From Advenella kashmirensis WT001 (GTDB lineage: Bacteria; Pseudomonadota; Gammaproteobacteria; Burkholderiales; Burkholderiaceae_B), in assembly GCF_000219915.2 (NCBI RefSeq), contig NC_017964.1:1426001-1490000 (forward strand): a stretch of DNA of 64,000 nt, given 5' to 3'. This document shows positions 51,311 through 61,505 of this stretch, piece by piece. The stretch's first letter is position 1. Every line of letters starts with the position of its first letter. Below the pieces are notes generated by a model, which made no database searches, was not told the DNA's origin, and saw only the letters and a list, made by a program, of their open reading frames with translations. The position numbers and the translations under genes were made by a program.

Positions 51311-52327
51311 ATGAGCGTTTCGATAACGACAACAGGGGCCGAGCCTAACCGGTCCGCCATCCAGACTATGCAAAAACAACTTCCCCCGACACCGGCCAAG
51401 AGCAATGCGTTTGCCGACATGTTGTTCAAGAATGTGGCACGTTTTTTTGCCTTTTTCGTATTCATGCTACTTGCGGCCATCATGGTTTCACTGTTGTATG
51501 GAAGTCAGGAGACGCTGCTCAAGTATGGTGCGGCGTTTTTGTGGACAAATGACTGGGACCCTGTCAATGACGTTTACGGCGCTGTCGTGCCTATCATTGG
51601 TACGCTGATTACCGCGTTTGTGGCCCTTATTATCGCTGTGCCGGTTTCTTTTGGTATTGCCATGTTCCTTACCGAACTGGCTCCAACCTGGCTGCGTCGT
51701 CCCCTGGGTACTGCGGTTGAGCTGCTGGCGGCCATTCCATCCATTATTTACGGTATGTGGGGTTTGTTCGTCTTTGTTCCCATCTTTCAGCAATATGTCC
51801 AGCCTACATTGATCAATGTGCTGGGCAGTGTGCCCTTTATCGGGCAGTTTTTCCAGGGCGCTCCCTTTGGTATCGGCCTGTTTACGGCCGGCCTGGTGCT
51901 GTCCATTATGGTCATTCCCTATATTGCTTCGGTCATGCGAGACGTATTTGAAGTGGTTCCTCCCATGCTCAAGGAGTCGGCCTATGGCCTGGGGTCTACG
52001 ACCTGGGAAGTCATGTGGCGCGTCGTACTCCCCTACACAAAAACCGGCGTGATCGGCGGCATCATGCTCGGTCTTGGCCGTGCATTGGGTGAAACCATGG
52101 CCGTTACGTTTGTGATCGGCAACTCGTTTCGCCTGCCGGGTGGTGTTTTCGATCCGTCCAACTCGATCGCTTCGGCCATTGCCAACGAATTCAATGAAGC
52201 CGGTGGCTTGCAGAAATCTTCCCTGATTGAATTGGGCCTGATCCTGTTCCTGATCACAACCTTGGTATTGATGGCTTCGCGCCTCATGTTGGCAAGATTG
52301 TCAGCGGCCGAAGGTAAAAAATCCTGA
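51311..52327 (+). CDS. pstC: Phosphate ABC transporter permease PstC
   Basis: One of two membrane subunits of the Pst importer, 338 aa. N-terminal cytoplasmic tail of about 40 residues, then about six helices. The ABC-contact EAA region is [20 protein letters not shown], with [26 protein letters not shown] earlier and [17 protein letters not shown] in the later helix. Start ATG 51311. Followed by pstA after 23 bases. Confidence 0.94.
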   Translation: MSVSITTTGAEPNRSAIQTMQKQLPPTPAKSNAFADMLFKNVARFFAFFVFMLLAAIMVSLLYGSQETLLKYGAAFLWTNDWDPVNDVYGAVVPIIGTLITAFVALIIAVPVSFGIAMFLTELAPTWLRRPLGTAVELLAAIPSIIYGMWGLFVFVPIFQQYVQPTLINVLGSVPFIGQFFQGAPFGIGLFTAGLVLSIMVIPYIASVMRDVFEVVPPMLKESAYGLGSTTWEVMWRVVLPYTKTGVIGGIMLGLGRALGETMAVTFVIGNSFRLPGGVFDPSNSIASAIANEFNEAGGLQKSSLIELGLILFLITTLVLMASRLMLARLSAAEGKKS

Positions 52328-52350
52328 TTGTGGGGCTCAAGAGATAAATC

Positions 52351-53233
52351 ATGAATACAACGACAGCAACAACATCGCAGGCCAATTCGGCCATCAATCC
52401 CGGCAACTGGATTTACCGTCGCCGCCATATGCGCAACAAGGTCATGCTTGTCTTATCGTCGGCAGCGCTGCTGTTCGGCCTGTTTTGGCTGGTCTGGATC
52501 CTGTTCACGCTGGCTGTGAAGGGCGGCGGTTCGCTCTCATTTTCGCTCTTTACTGAAAAAACACCAGGTCCGGGCGAATCAGGCGGGCTGGCCAATGCGC
52601 TGATCGGTTCCGTGCTCATGTCCGGGGTTGGCACGGCTATCGGTACGCCGATTGGCATTCTGGCCGGAACTATCTGGCTGAATATGGACAACGCGGCTGG
52701 CTGGCACCGGCAACCCGCTTTTTGAATGACGTGCTGCTCTCTGCGCCATCCATCGTGATCGGCCTGTTCATTTATGCCATTGTGGTTGCCAACTCGGGGC
52801 ACTATTCGGTTGGGCCGGTTCCTTTGCATTGGCCATTCTGGTTATTCCTGTGGTGGTGCGTACTACAGACAATATGCTGGCGCTGGTGCCCAACAGTCTG
52901 CGCGAGGCTGCGTCTGCACTGGGCTGCCCGAAATGGCGCGTGATTACGCTGGTATGTTATAAAGCAGCCATGTCTGGGATTCTGACTGGCGTCTTGCTGG
53001 CGGTGGCCCGTATTGCCGGCGAAACCGCGCCGCTGCTGTTTACCGCGCTGTCGAACCAGTTCACCAGCTGGAACATGAATGCGCCAATGGCCAATCTGCC
53101 GGTGGTGATCTATCAATACGCTGCAAGTCCGTTCAAGGACTGGAATGAGTTGGCGTGGGCTGGCGCCACCCTCATCACATTGCTGGTGCTGGCGCTCAAT
53201 ATTCTCGCCCGTAACTTGTTTCGCAAACAATAG
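52351..53233 (+). CDS. pstA: Phosphate ABC transporter permease PstA, frames broken at 52703 and 52808
   Basis: Second membrane subunit of the Pst importer, about 294 aa when repaired. ATG 52351 ([16 protein letters not shown]). Fragments: [40 protein letters not shown], then after adding one G at 52703-52704 ([20 protein letters not shown]) and one at 52808-52809 ([20 protein letters not shown]) the frame continues through [37 protein letters not shown] and [16 protein letters not shown] to 53233. Both breaks are G-run shortages. Confidence 0.93.
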
Positions 53234-53274
53234 TCAGCGACCCCTAAATTAAAGTATTCGTCAGGAAGACACTC

Positions 53275-54051
53275 ATGGAAAACTTGGTTACGATTGACCA
53301 GACAAAGATTGAAGTCAAGAATTTGAACTTCTATTATGGAAAATTTCACGCCATCAAAGACGTGAACATACGGATCGCAAAGAACAAGGTAACGGCATTT
53401 ATTGGCCCGTCCGGCTGCGGTAAATCCACGCTGCTGCGTACCTTCAACCGCATGTACGAACTTTACCCGGGCCAGCGTGCCGAAGGTGAAATCAACATGG
53501 ATGGCGAGAACCTGCTAACGTCTGCACAGGATATTTCGCTGTTGCGTGCCAAGGTCGGCATGGTGTTTCAGAAGCCCACGCCTTTTCCAATGAGCATATA
53601 TGATAATGTGGCCTTTGGCGTCAAGTTGTTCGAGCGCCTGTCCAAGGCGGCGATGGATGAACGGGTCGAGTGGGCCCTGACCAAAGCTGCTCTGTGGAAC
53701 GAAGTAAAAGACAAACTGAGTCAAAGCGGCAATGGCCTGTCCGGTGGTCAGCAGCAGCGCCTGTGTATTGCCCGTGGCGTTGCCATCAAACCAGAGGTGC
53801 TGTTGCTGGATGAACCATGTTCCGCGCTGGATCCGATCTCTACAGTTAAAATCGAAGAGTTGATTACCGAATTGAAAAAAGACTATACGGTTGCCATCGT
53901 TACGCACAATATGCAACAGGCGGCACGTTGCTCCGATTACACGGCGTACATGTACCTGGGTGAAATGATGGAGTTTGGCGAAACGGAACAAATGTTCGTT
54001 AAACCCAAGCGCAAGGAAACCGAAGACTATATTACTGGCCGTTTCGGCTAA
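53275..54051 (+). CDS. pstB: Phosphate ABC transporter ATPase
   Basis: ATP-binding subunit of the Pst importer, 258 aa with intact frame. Walker [19 protein letters not shown]-loop [20 protein letters not shown], in part [14 protein letters not shown], signature [14 protein letters not shown], Walker [21 protein letters not shown], in part [13 protein letters not shown]-loop [20 protein letters not shown], in part THNMQQAAR. phoU, which usually follows pstB, is not found here; a strong terminator ends the operon. Confidence 0.95.
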   Translation: MENLVTIDQTKIEVKNLNFYYGKFHAIKDVNIRIAKNKVTAFIGPSGCGKSTLLRTFNRMYELYPGQRAEGEINMDGENLLTSAQDISLLRAKVGMVFQKPTPFPMSIYDNVAFGVKLFERLSKAAMDERVEWALTKAALWNEVKDKLSQSGNGLSGGQQQRLCIARGVAIKPEVLLLDEPCSALDPISTVKIEELITELKKDYTVAIVTHNMQQAARCSDYTAYMYLGEMMEFGETEQMFVKPKRKETEDYITGRFG

Positions 54052-54104
54052 CCATCGCATTTCGCGGCAGGCTGCGGCCTGTTCCGGCTTGTTCTATACG
54101 AGAA

Positions 54105-54159
54105 AAACTGCGCCCTGCGGTATTCGATTCGTCGGCTACCGCAGGGCGCAGTTTGTTTT
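54105..54159 (+). terminator. Strong terminator after pstB
   Basis: Perfect 18-bp stem (54105-54122 with 54137-54154) around a 14-base loop, followed by GTTTTG. Exceptionally long and perfect for an intrinsic terminator. Confidence 0.85.
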
Positions 54160-54305
54160 GAACCAGCCCCTCTGGATTCTGTTGGATATTTTTGCCACAA
54201 CCAAGGGTTATCCCTAGCAATGCGTTTTCCCATCTATTGGTAATATTTGCGGGCGCAATGTTTAAAACAATGTTAGATAATATGGATAGGTGAATCCATT
54301 GCGCC

Positions 54306-54335
54306 GCCCCGCCTCGTGCGGGGCGCTTCGTTTTC
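54306..54335 (+). terminator. Second GC-rich hairpin between pstB and the DUF1330 gene
   Basis: Seven-bp stem GCCCCGC / GCGGGGC with a five-base loop, then GCTTCGTTTT. The 460-base gap between pstB and 54511 contains these two hairpins and no gene. Confidence 0.5.
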
Positions 54336-54510
54336 AGGCATGCGGTCCTTGTTGTGGTGCGCAGCCAGGATGCGCCCAGGCGGCGCGCTTGCTAATGTCG
54401 ATGACGCCTGTGGGACGATGGTCCCTTGCGTAAATACGCCGCTTTATCCAGATATAGTATTATCGGAGCAGGCAGTCTTGCTTCCAATTATTCCGAGGAA
54501 CATTCATACG

Positions 54511-54798
54511 ATGGCGTACTATCTGATCGTCCGGGTAAAAGTCAATGACCCTGAAGGCTATGCAGCGTATACCGCTTTGACACCTGATATTGTGGCTGCC
54601 CATGGCGGGCGATTTCTGGTGCGTTGTCCTGCGCCGGTTACCCTTGAGGGGCCGCAAGAGCAGCAGCGTATCGTTGTGGTGGAGTTTCCCGACGAGCAGC
54701 ATGCCCGTACGTTTTATGATTCTGCTCAGTACCAGGCTGCCAAAGCGATCCGCGAGCCCTTTTCCGAGGCACAGTTCCTGATGGTTCCTGGCGTCTGA
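54511..54798 (+). CDS. DUF1330 family protein
   Basis: 95 aa from ATG 54511 with GAGGAA about 12 bases upstream. MAYYLIVRVKVNDPEGYAAY is the diagnostic start of the DUF1330 ferredoxin-like (dimeric alpha-beta barrel) family, followed by GGRFLVRCPAPVTLEG, IVVVEFPDEQHARTFYDSAQ and QFLMVPGV. The function of these proteins is not established. Stands alone between pstB and the cadR gene. Confidence 0.88.
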   Translation: MAYYLIVRVKVNDPEGYAAYTALTPDIVAAHGGRFLVRCPAPVTLEGPQEQQRIVVVEFPDEQHARTFYDSAQYQAAKAIREPFSEAQFLMVPGV

Positions 54799-54860
54799 AA
54801 GACCGGGTTGGATTCTATTGCTGTGCACCCATGCTGTTGGACTTGTGGGTTACCGGGGGT

Positions 54861-55292
54861 TTACAGATGCGTGTGGCCGTGCACGTGCGGATCTGCCATC
54901 TCTGCCGTCTGCAGTTCAAGAAAGATGCCGCAGTTTTTGACATCATGAGGGACGGTGCAGCGTTGTCTCAGCGAGGCCAGTTGTGCTTTTAACTGGCTCA
55001 ATTCCCGGATACGCGTTTCTACGTGTTCAATATGCGCGTCAATTGACCGATTGACCGGCTGGCAGTCGTCCGGGGTTTCATCATGCGCCTGCAACAGGGT
55101 ACGGATTTCGTCGTGGGACATATCCAGAATCCGGCAGTTCCGAATAAAGCGCAAGCGTTGTACATGTTCATTGTCATAGTGTCGGTAATTACCCTCTGTC
55201 CTGACGGGTGCCGGCAGCAGTCCGGCTTTTTCATAAAAGCGGATTGTTTCGGGGGTACATCCCTGCAAACGGGCCAATTCTCCGATTTTCAT
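54861..55292 (-). CDS. cadR: MerR family metal regulator (CadR/PbrR-like)
   Basis: 143 aa from ATG 55292 (an earlier in-frame start at 55313 is possible). N-terminal MerR helix-turn-helix: MKIGELARLQGCTPETIRFY, EKAGLLPAPVRTEGNYRHYD; dimerisation helix with ELSQLKAQLASLRQRCTVP. Metal-binding cysteines: C in RQRCTVP and in NCGIFLELQ, with a His-rich end HVHGHTHL. The cysteine and His pattern matches CadR/PbrR sensors of Cd, Pb or Zn. Divergent from the cadA-type ATPase it should control. Confidence 0.87.
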   Translation of the reverse strand: MKIGELARLQGCTPETIRFYEKAGLLPAPVRTEGNYRHYDNEHVQRLRFIRNCRILDMSHDEIRTLLQAHDETPDDCQPVNRSIDAHIEHVETRIRELSQLKAQLASLRQRCTVPHDVKNCGIFLELQTAEMADPHVHGHTHL

Positions 55293-55323
55293 CTTTTTTC
55301 CTGTCCTGTTCAATAATCCCTTG

Positions 55324-55344
55324 ACTCTAAAGTTACTTCAGGGT
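55324..55344 (+). promoter_or_regulatory. MerR-type operator-promoter of the metal ATPase
   Basis: Near-perfect dyad, ends ACTCT / AGGGT and centre AAAGT T ACTT, lying in a 19-bp spacer between TTGACT (-35, 55321-55326) and TTAAAT (-10, 55346-55351). The long spacer is the hallmark of MerR-family activated promoters. Confidence 0.85.
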
Positions 55345-55381
55345 TTTAAATGCCATTATACGATGTAATTGGAGTTCAAGC

Positions 55382-57755
55382 ATGTCAGAGCAGCAAACCC
55401 GAGTTACCGCCATCAGAATCGAGCAAATGGACTGCCCGACTGAAGAGCGGTTATTGCGCAAGGCGCTGGAGAAAAAGCCAGGGGTAACCGACCTTCGTTT
55501 CAATCTCATGTCCCGCGTTCTGTCTGTAACGCATGATCCGGCCATACTGGAAGAGGTCATGCAGGCTATTCGCAAGATCGGCTTTACGCCGGAGCTGCAC
55601 GATGGCAAGTCCGCAACTGCACGGACAATCAGCAAAACAGGTTGCTGCGGGCATTCGCATGCCACTACAGGCGGACAGACAATTGCCGGCGCCCCGCACA
55701 GTCATGGAGACAGCGGGGTGCACGGCGCACACGATCATCATCAGCACGAACACAACCACGACGGTAGTCACTGCGCCCAGGGGCACGATCACACGCACGG
55801 ATCAGCGCAAGGCACCTTGCTTGCGCAGCCGGAAGGCGAAGTCTCTCCCAATATTGCCGGCGGCATCCTGCCGGCCTGGTGGCATCTCGCGCTGGGCGGG
55901 GCGCTGGCGCTGGCATCGGAGCTGGTCCACTGGTTCGGCGGACCAACCTGGCTGACGATTGTCTGCGCTATTGCCGCCGTTGCCCTGGCAGGTACCGCCA
56001 CCTACCGCAAGGGCCTGGTTGCGCTGCGTTACGGCGATCTGAACATCAATGCGCTTATGAGTATTGCCGTCACCTGCGCCTTGCTGATCGGCCAGTGGCC
56101 TGAAGCGGCCATGGTCATGGTGCTGTTTACGCTGTCTGAATGGATTGAGGCAAAATCGCTGGATAGAACCCGCGCGGCTGTGGCCGGACTGATGAACCTG
56201 GCGCCCGAAACGGTGACGGTACAGATCGATGGGCAATGGCAGAAGCGTGAAGTCGCGCAAGTCGCTGTCGGCAGCCTTGTGCGTATTGCACCGGGCGAGC
56301 GCATCGGACTGGATGGCCGTATTGTTCGTGGCGTGACAACCGTAAATCAGGCGCCTATTACCGGCGAAAGCGTGCCGGTAGATAAACAGCTGGGTGATAC
56401 GGTGTTTGCCGGCACTGTCAACGAAGCCGGCGAAATAGAAATTGATGTGACTGCGGCGGCCGACAGCACAACGCTGGCCCGCATCATCAACCAGATTGAA
56501 GAGGCCCAGGCGGTCAAGGCGCCGACGCAGCGTTTTGTTGACACGTTCTCGCGCTATTACACGCCCGCAGTAGTGGTGTTGGCCATTTTGCTTGCGGTCA
56601 TCCCGCCGCTCTTTTTTGGAGGGGCCTGGCTGCCTGGATTTACCAGGCGCTGGTCGTGCTGATTATTGCCTGCCCCTGCGCCCTGGTCATCTCGACACCG
56701 GTGACCGTGGTCAGCGGACTGACCGCAGCGGCCGCATGGGGATCCTGATCAAGGGTGGTGTGTATCTGGAGCAGGGGCATCGCATGCGTTGGCTGGCACT
56801 GGACAAGACTGGCACGATCACCCAAGGCCAGCCGGTGCAGACGGGCTTGATACCGCTGGGTCAGGAACGATCTGTTGAGCAACTGCAGCGCATTGCGGTG
56901 AGTCTTGCTGCACGCTCTGATCATCCCGTCTCACGGGCCATCGCACAGGCGCCCGAGGCGGCTGCCATGTTGGCCATGACAGTAGCTGATTTCGTTGCTG
57001 TGGCAGGGCGGGGCGTGCAAGGCGTGATTGATGACGAGCGTTGGTATCTGGGCAGTGCCGTGTGGGCGCAGGAGCTGGGTCTTATGACCGCTGCGGTCAG
57101 AGACAGCGTGACGGCGGCACAAACCAGTGGTCAAAGTGTTGTGCTGCTGATGAACACAGGCGCCGCTTGCATGTTGTTTACCGCCGCCGACAAAATCAAG
57201 GACAGCAGTATCAAGGCGATTGAGCAATTGCATCAGTTGGGTGTCAAGACCGTGATGCTGTCGGGCGATCATCAGTCTGTTGTTGACGCCATTGCCAAAA
57301 CCAGTGGTGTGACCCAGGCCCATGCACAGTTGTTGCCGCAGGAAAAGCAGCAAGTGGTGCAGAAGCTGCAACAAGACGATCGCACGGTGGTCGGCATGGT
57401 CGGAGACGGCATGAATGATGCGCCGGCGCTGGCGCAAGCCAATATCGGGTTCGCGATGGGCGCTATGGGTTCCGATACGGCAATCGAAACGGCGGACGTG
57501 GCGCTGATGGATGATAATCTGCTCAAAATTCCCGCATTTCTCAAGCTGTCGCGCACCACGCGCCGCGTGCTGGTGCAAAACATCAGCCTGGCCCTTGGTA
57601 TCAAAGCGGTTTTCCTGGTCCTTGTCCTGTTGGGGATGGGTTCCATGTGGCTTGCGGTTTTTGCCGATGTTGGTGCCAGCCTGCTGGTGGTGGCCAATGG
57701 GTTGCGGTTATTGCGGGCCGGCCCGAAGCTGCAGGAGACAAATGAAGCCGTCTGA
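55382..57755 (+). CDS. Zn/Cd/Pb-translocating P-type ATPase, frames broken at 56633 and 56732
   Basis: P1B-2 type heavy-metal exporter (CadA/ZntA/PbrA-like), about 792 aa when repaired. N-terminal HMA-like domain carries [17 protein letters not shown], with one metal Cys instead of the usual CxxC. A His-rich segment ([15 protein letters not shown]) follows. Then [23 protein letters not shown], the helix with [20 protein letters not shown] (CPC), KTGTITQGQ (phosphorylated Asp), [12 protein letters not shown], and [13 protein letters not shown]. Breaks are fixed by one C at 56633-56634 (GAWLPWIYQ) and one C at 56732-56733 ([13 protein letters not shown]). Controlled by the divergent CadR. Confidence 0.9.
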
Positions 57756-57924
57756 TTGCAGCAAATAGTCGAAAAAAATTGTGTCAATAGCAACAAAACA
57801 TGCCCGGGACAGGCGATCGCCCCAATAACGGTCGACAGCCCCGGCGCATGGTCATTCACATTATTTCAATTGTCATAAATTAACGGAATCGAAAAGCTGC
57901 CATTAACATTTAATTGCAAATATA

Positions 57925-57943
57925 AATAGAAATAGTTATCATT
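57925..57943 (+). promoter_or_regulatory. Possible Fur box upstream of the TonB receptor
   Basis: AATAGAAATAGTTATCATT matches 11 of 19 Fur consensus positions in one orientation and shares its TTATCATT core with the consensus. It lies 35 bases before the receptor start in an AT-rich stretch. Moderate support only. Confidence 0.5.
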
Positions 57944-57977
57944 TGGTTTTATCATCAAAAGATAACGAGGGCTTTTT

Positions 57978-60158
57978 ATGGCGGTTTCATCGATGTATTT
58001 TGGTCACAGCGGCAGCAGGTTTACCCCCAATATTCTGTTGGTTTCCATTCTTGGGGCGCTAGCGGCGCCAGCGGTTGCGCAGACTGCAACGGCCACAGCA
58101 GGTGCATCCTCATCGGTGGCGACCCTGCAACCGATCAATGCGGTCAGCGTCAATGATGCTACCAGCGAGGGCACGGGACTGTATAGCGTTCCCGTTGCAA
58201 CAAGCGCGACGCGCATGCCGTTGTCACCGCGCGAGACGCCGCAAACCATCAATGTGGTAACTCGCACCCAAATGGACGACTTCCGGCTGAATAACGCGAC
58301 GTCCTTGCTTTCTGCAGTTCCCGGCGTGTTTGTGCAGCAGGTGGAAACGGATCGCAATTACTACATCATCCGCGGTTATGACGTTACCAACTTTCAAGTG
58401 GATGGCGTGGGAATGCCATTTTCCACCGAAGAGCAGATCGGCGACCTGGACATGGCTTTTTATGACCGGGTTGAAGTGCTCAAGGGGGCCAATGGCCTGT
58501 TGTCCAACACCGGTAATCCATCGGGAACCGTCAATTTCATACGTAAGCGTCCCAAGCGCGAGTTTTCTGCCAACGCAGGTTTATCGTACAGTTCCTTTGC
58601 CACGCGTCGGCTCGATGTCGACATCTCTTCACCCCTGAACGACAGCGGTTCCGTACGTGGCAGGCTCATCGGCGCCTATCAGAAAGGCAATTCCCACTTG
58701 GATCGCTATGGCCTGGAAAAGCGCATGCTGGGCGTGATTGTGGATGCAGATCTGGGAGACAGGACTACGTTAACGCTGGGACACACTTATCAGAGGAACA
58801 AATCGAAATCACCCATGTGGGGTGCCTTGTCGCTTTACTATAACGACGGCAGTGCGATTGATTACGATGTATCGGATAGCTACGCGCCGGACTGGGCTTA
58901 CTGGAATACCACGGACCAGACCAGCTTTGCTGAGTTGAGTCACGATTGGGGTGGCGGCTGGAAGACCAAAGGCTCATTAACTTATCGGAAGATCACACAG
59001 GATGCCGAGCAGTTTCTGGCATATGGCGTGCCGGATCGAACGACAGGCTTGGGGCTCTCGACCTATCCGACAAAGTACGATCGATACGAGAAGCAATGGA
59101 TTGCTGATATCAGCACCACAGGAAAATACTGGCTGGGCGGCCGCGAGCACGACGTGATGTTCGGTATCAATGCCAATCGCAGCAAAAATTACATGACCTC
59201 GCTGGAAGCGGATGTGGGTGTGGCTTTGCCGTCTTTGTTCACCTGGGACAGACAGTTTCCAAGGCCCGATTTTGCGAATGGAACTGAAACCTTTTCCGAT
59301 TTTACGGTTCGTAAAACGACGGCGTTTGCGGCGACACGCCTGAACCTGCACGATGATTTCAAAGTGATTGCCGGTCTTAACTACACCCGGGCAACCAGTA
59401 CGGGCGAGCACTACGGCGAGCCTCGTGAATACAAGCGCAATAAACTGTCTCCCTATCTGGGTCTGATCTATGACCTGAATGACAATTATTCGGTGTATGC
59501 CAGCTATACAGGTATTTTCAATCCACAATCTCAAGTAGACATCAATGGCCAGATCCTGCCGGCCATTGAAGGAAAAAACTATGAAATTGGCCTCAAAGGC
59601 GAGTCGAGCGACGGCAAAATCAATGGCAGTGTCGCGCTATTTCGGGCCGAGCAGGACAATACAGCGGAATATGACACATTCCTGGATGGCCTGAGTCGAT
59701 ATAAGGCGGTGAACTCTCGCTCTGCTGGTTTTGAACTGGCCTTGCAAGGTGAAGTCATGCCTGGTCTGCAGGTCAGCGCCGGCTATACCCACTTTTTCTC
59801 AATCAAGGATGAGGACGGTAAGGCAGTACGCCAGTTTGTCCCGAAAAATTCCTTTACTGTCGCAGCGTCTTACGCAGTCCCTGCGGTTCAAGGGCTGAAG
59901 GTAGGCGGCGCGGTGCGCTGGCAATCCGGCACAAGTCGCCTGCAAGGCCAGACTCCGGCAGGAGAAGACATCCATCTGAAACAAAAATCGTATGCCGTGG
60001 CCGATCTGATGGCCAGTTACGAAGTCAACAAGAATGTCACGGTGGGCGTCAACGTCAAGAACCTGTTTGACAAGAAATACCTGACCTCAACGCAATGGGA
60101 GCAAGGCTTTTACGCTCCATCGCGCTCGGTCGGCATGAATGTTCAATTAAAGTACTAA
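57978..60158 (+). CDS. TonB-dependent ferric hydroxamate siderophore receptor (FauA-like)
   Basis: Outer-membrane receptor, 726 aa. Signal sequence ends near APAVAQT. Plug domain: SPRETPQTINVVTRTQMDDF, LLSAVPGVFVQQVETDRNYY, IIRGYDVTNFQVDGVGMPF, DRVEVLKGANGLLSNTGNPSGTVNF, in part EVLKGANGLLSN. Barrel strands follow, ending in NVKNLFDKKYLTSTQWEQGF and the aromatic terminus NVQLKY. It resembles FauA, the alcaligin receptor, or other hydroxamate receptors. There is no extra N-terminal FecA-type signalling domain. It heads the siderophore cluster and is followed by the alcA-like gene after 19 bases. Confidence 0.88.
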   Translation: MAVSSMYFGHSGSRFTPNILLVSILGALAAPAVAQTATATAGASSSVATLQPINAVSVNDATSEGTGLYSVPVATSATRMPLSPRETPQTINVVTRTQMDDFRLNNATSLLSAVPGVFVQQVETDRNYYIIRGYDVTNFQVDGVGMPFSTEEQIGDLDMAFYDRVEVLKGANGLLSNTGNPSGTVNFIRKRPKREFSANAGLSYSSFATRRLDVDISSPLNDSGSVRGRLIGAYQKGNSHLDRYGLEKRMLGVIVDADLGDRTTLTLGHTYQRNKSKSPMWGALSLYYNDGSAIDYDVSDSYAPDWAYWNTTDQTSFAELSHDWGGGWKTKGSLTYRKITQDAEQFLAYGVPDRTTGLGLSTYPTKYDRYEKQWIADISTTGKYWLGGREHDVMFGINANRSKNYMTSLEADVGVALPSLFTWDRQFPRPDFANGTETFSDFTVRKTTAFAATRLNLHDDFKVIAGLNYTRATSTGEHYGEPREYKRNKLSPYLGLIYDLNDNYSVYASYTGIFNPQSQVDINGQILPAIEGKNYEIGLKGESSDGKINGSVALFRAEQDNTAEYDTFLDGLSRYKAVNSRSAGFELALQGEVMPGLQVSAGYTHFFSIKDEDGKAVRQFVPKNSFTVAASYAVPAVQGLKVGGAVRWQSGTSRLQGQTPAGEDIHLKQKSYAVADLMASYEVNKNVTVGVNVKNLFDKKYLTSTQWEQGFYAPSRSVGMNVQLKY

Positions 60159-60177
60159 AGAATCAAGGTAGCAGATA

Positions 60178-61505
60178 ATGAAGGGCAGCCAAGCGGCAGA
60201 CACAATTTACGATGTACTTGGGATAGCCTGGGGCCCTTCAACCTGGGCCTGGCATGTCTGATGGCGCCAGTAGAGAATCTGACCGCCGTGTTTCTGGAGC
60301 GCAAGAGCGCGTTCAGCTGGCACGATGGCATGATGATCCCGGGCACGACGCTGCAGAACAACTTCATGGCCGACCTGGTTACGCTGGCGGACCCGACCAG
60401 CCCCTTTACTTATCTGAACTACTGCAAGCAGCACGGGAAAATCTACCGCTATTATTTTCGGGAGAATTTTTATCTGACCCGGCAGGAATACAATCGTTAT
60501 TGCCAGTGGGCCGCCTCGCAACTGGACAGTGTCCATTATGAACGGAAAGTGACCGCGCTGGCGTATGACGATGCCGATCAATGCTACGTGGCTACAGTAA
60601 CCGATTTACGCAATCAATGTCAGTTGCAATATCGTGCACGCAGGCTGGTGGTCGGTATTGGTAGCGTGCCCAGCCTGCCGGCTTGCGTTGGTGAAGACTA
60701 TTTGTCAGCGCATACCGGCCAGTACCTGCGGCAAAAAGCCAGGTTGCAGAAAGCACGCAGAATTACGGTGATCGGCAGTGGCCAGAGTGGCGCCGAGATC
60801 TATTATGATCTGCTGCAGGATATGGAGCAACACGATTACGAACTGTACTGGATCACGCGTTCTTCCCGTTTCTTTCAGATGGAAACCGGCAAGCTTACGC
60901 TTGAACTGATTACGCCTGACTATGCCGAGCATTTTTACCAGCTGGACGAACAGCAAAAGCACAAGACGCTGCAGGACCAGGTCAGCATATTCAATGGCAT
61001 CAATACCAGCCTGATTGAACAGATTTATGACGAGCTGGATGAAAAGTCGCCAGACAGCGCCAGCCGCACCCATCTGTACACCAATATGGCACTTACGCAA
61101 TGCAGCCGACGCGGCAGCGACACGGAACTGGTTTTTGATCATTGCCAGACTGGCAAGCGGTATCGCTTCATGACAGATGAAATCGTGTTTGCCACCGGCT
61201 ATTGCTATCGTATACCCGACTTTATGCAGGGGATTGCTGACAGACTCCATCTGACCAGCCAGGGGCGCTACCGTCTGGCTCAGGATTACGCAGCGGATAT
61301 CAATGGAGATGAAGTCTACATTCAGAACGCGGGCTTTGACAGCCACGGTCTGACCAACCCCGATCTGGGATTAAATTGCTTTCGCAATGCCCGCATTATC
61401 AATGCGATTATGAAGCGGCAAGTGTATGCGATTGATACCGGTACGACGTTCCAGGCGTTCACGCCGCAAGAGAACAACCAGTTTGCACAGTTGAGCGACC
61501 AATGA
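60178..61505 (+). CDS. alcA: L-lysine/ornithine/diamine N-hydroxylase (AlcA/IucD-like), frame broken at 60226
   Basis: Flavin monooxygenase that N-hydroxylates a diamine or amino acid, the first step of hydroxamate siderophores (putrescine in alcaligin and putrebactin). About 443 aa when repaired. Start ATG 60178 (MKGSQAADTIYDVLGI); adding one G at 60226 gives the FAD-binding start GLGPFNLGLACLM and continuous sequence. NADPH site ITVIGSGQSGAEIYYDLLQD; FATGY near EIVFATGYCYRIPDF; GLTNPDLGLNCFRNARIINA, the ending typical of the family. It overlaps the MFS gene by four bases. Identity with Bordetella AlcA is inferred from neighbours. Confidence 0.87.
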
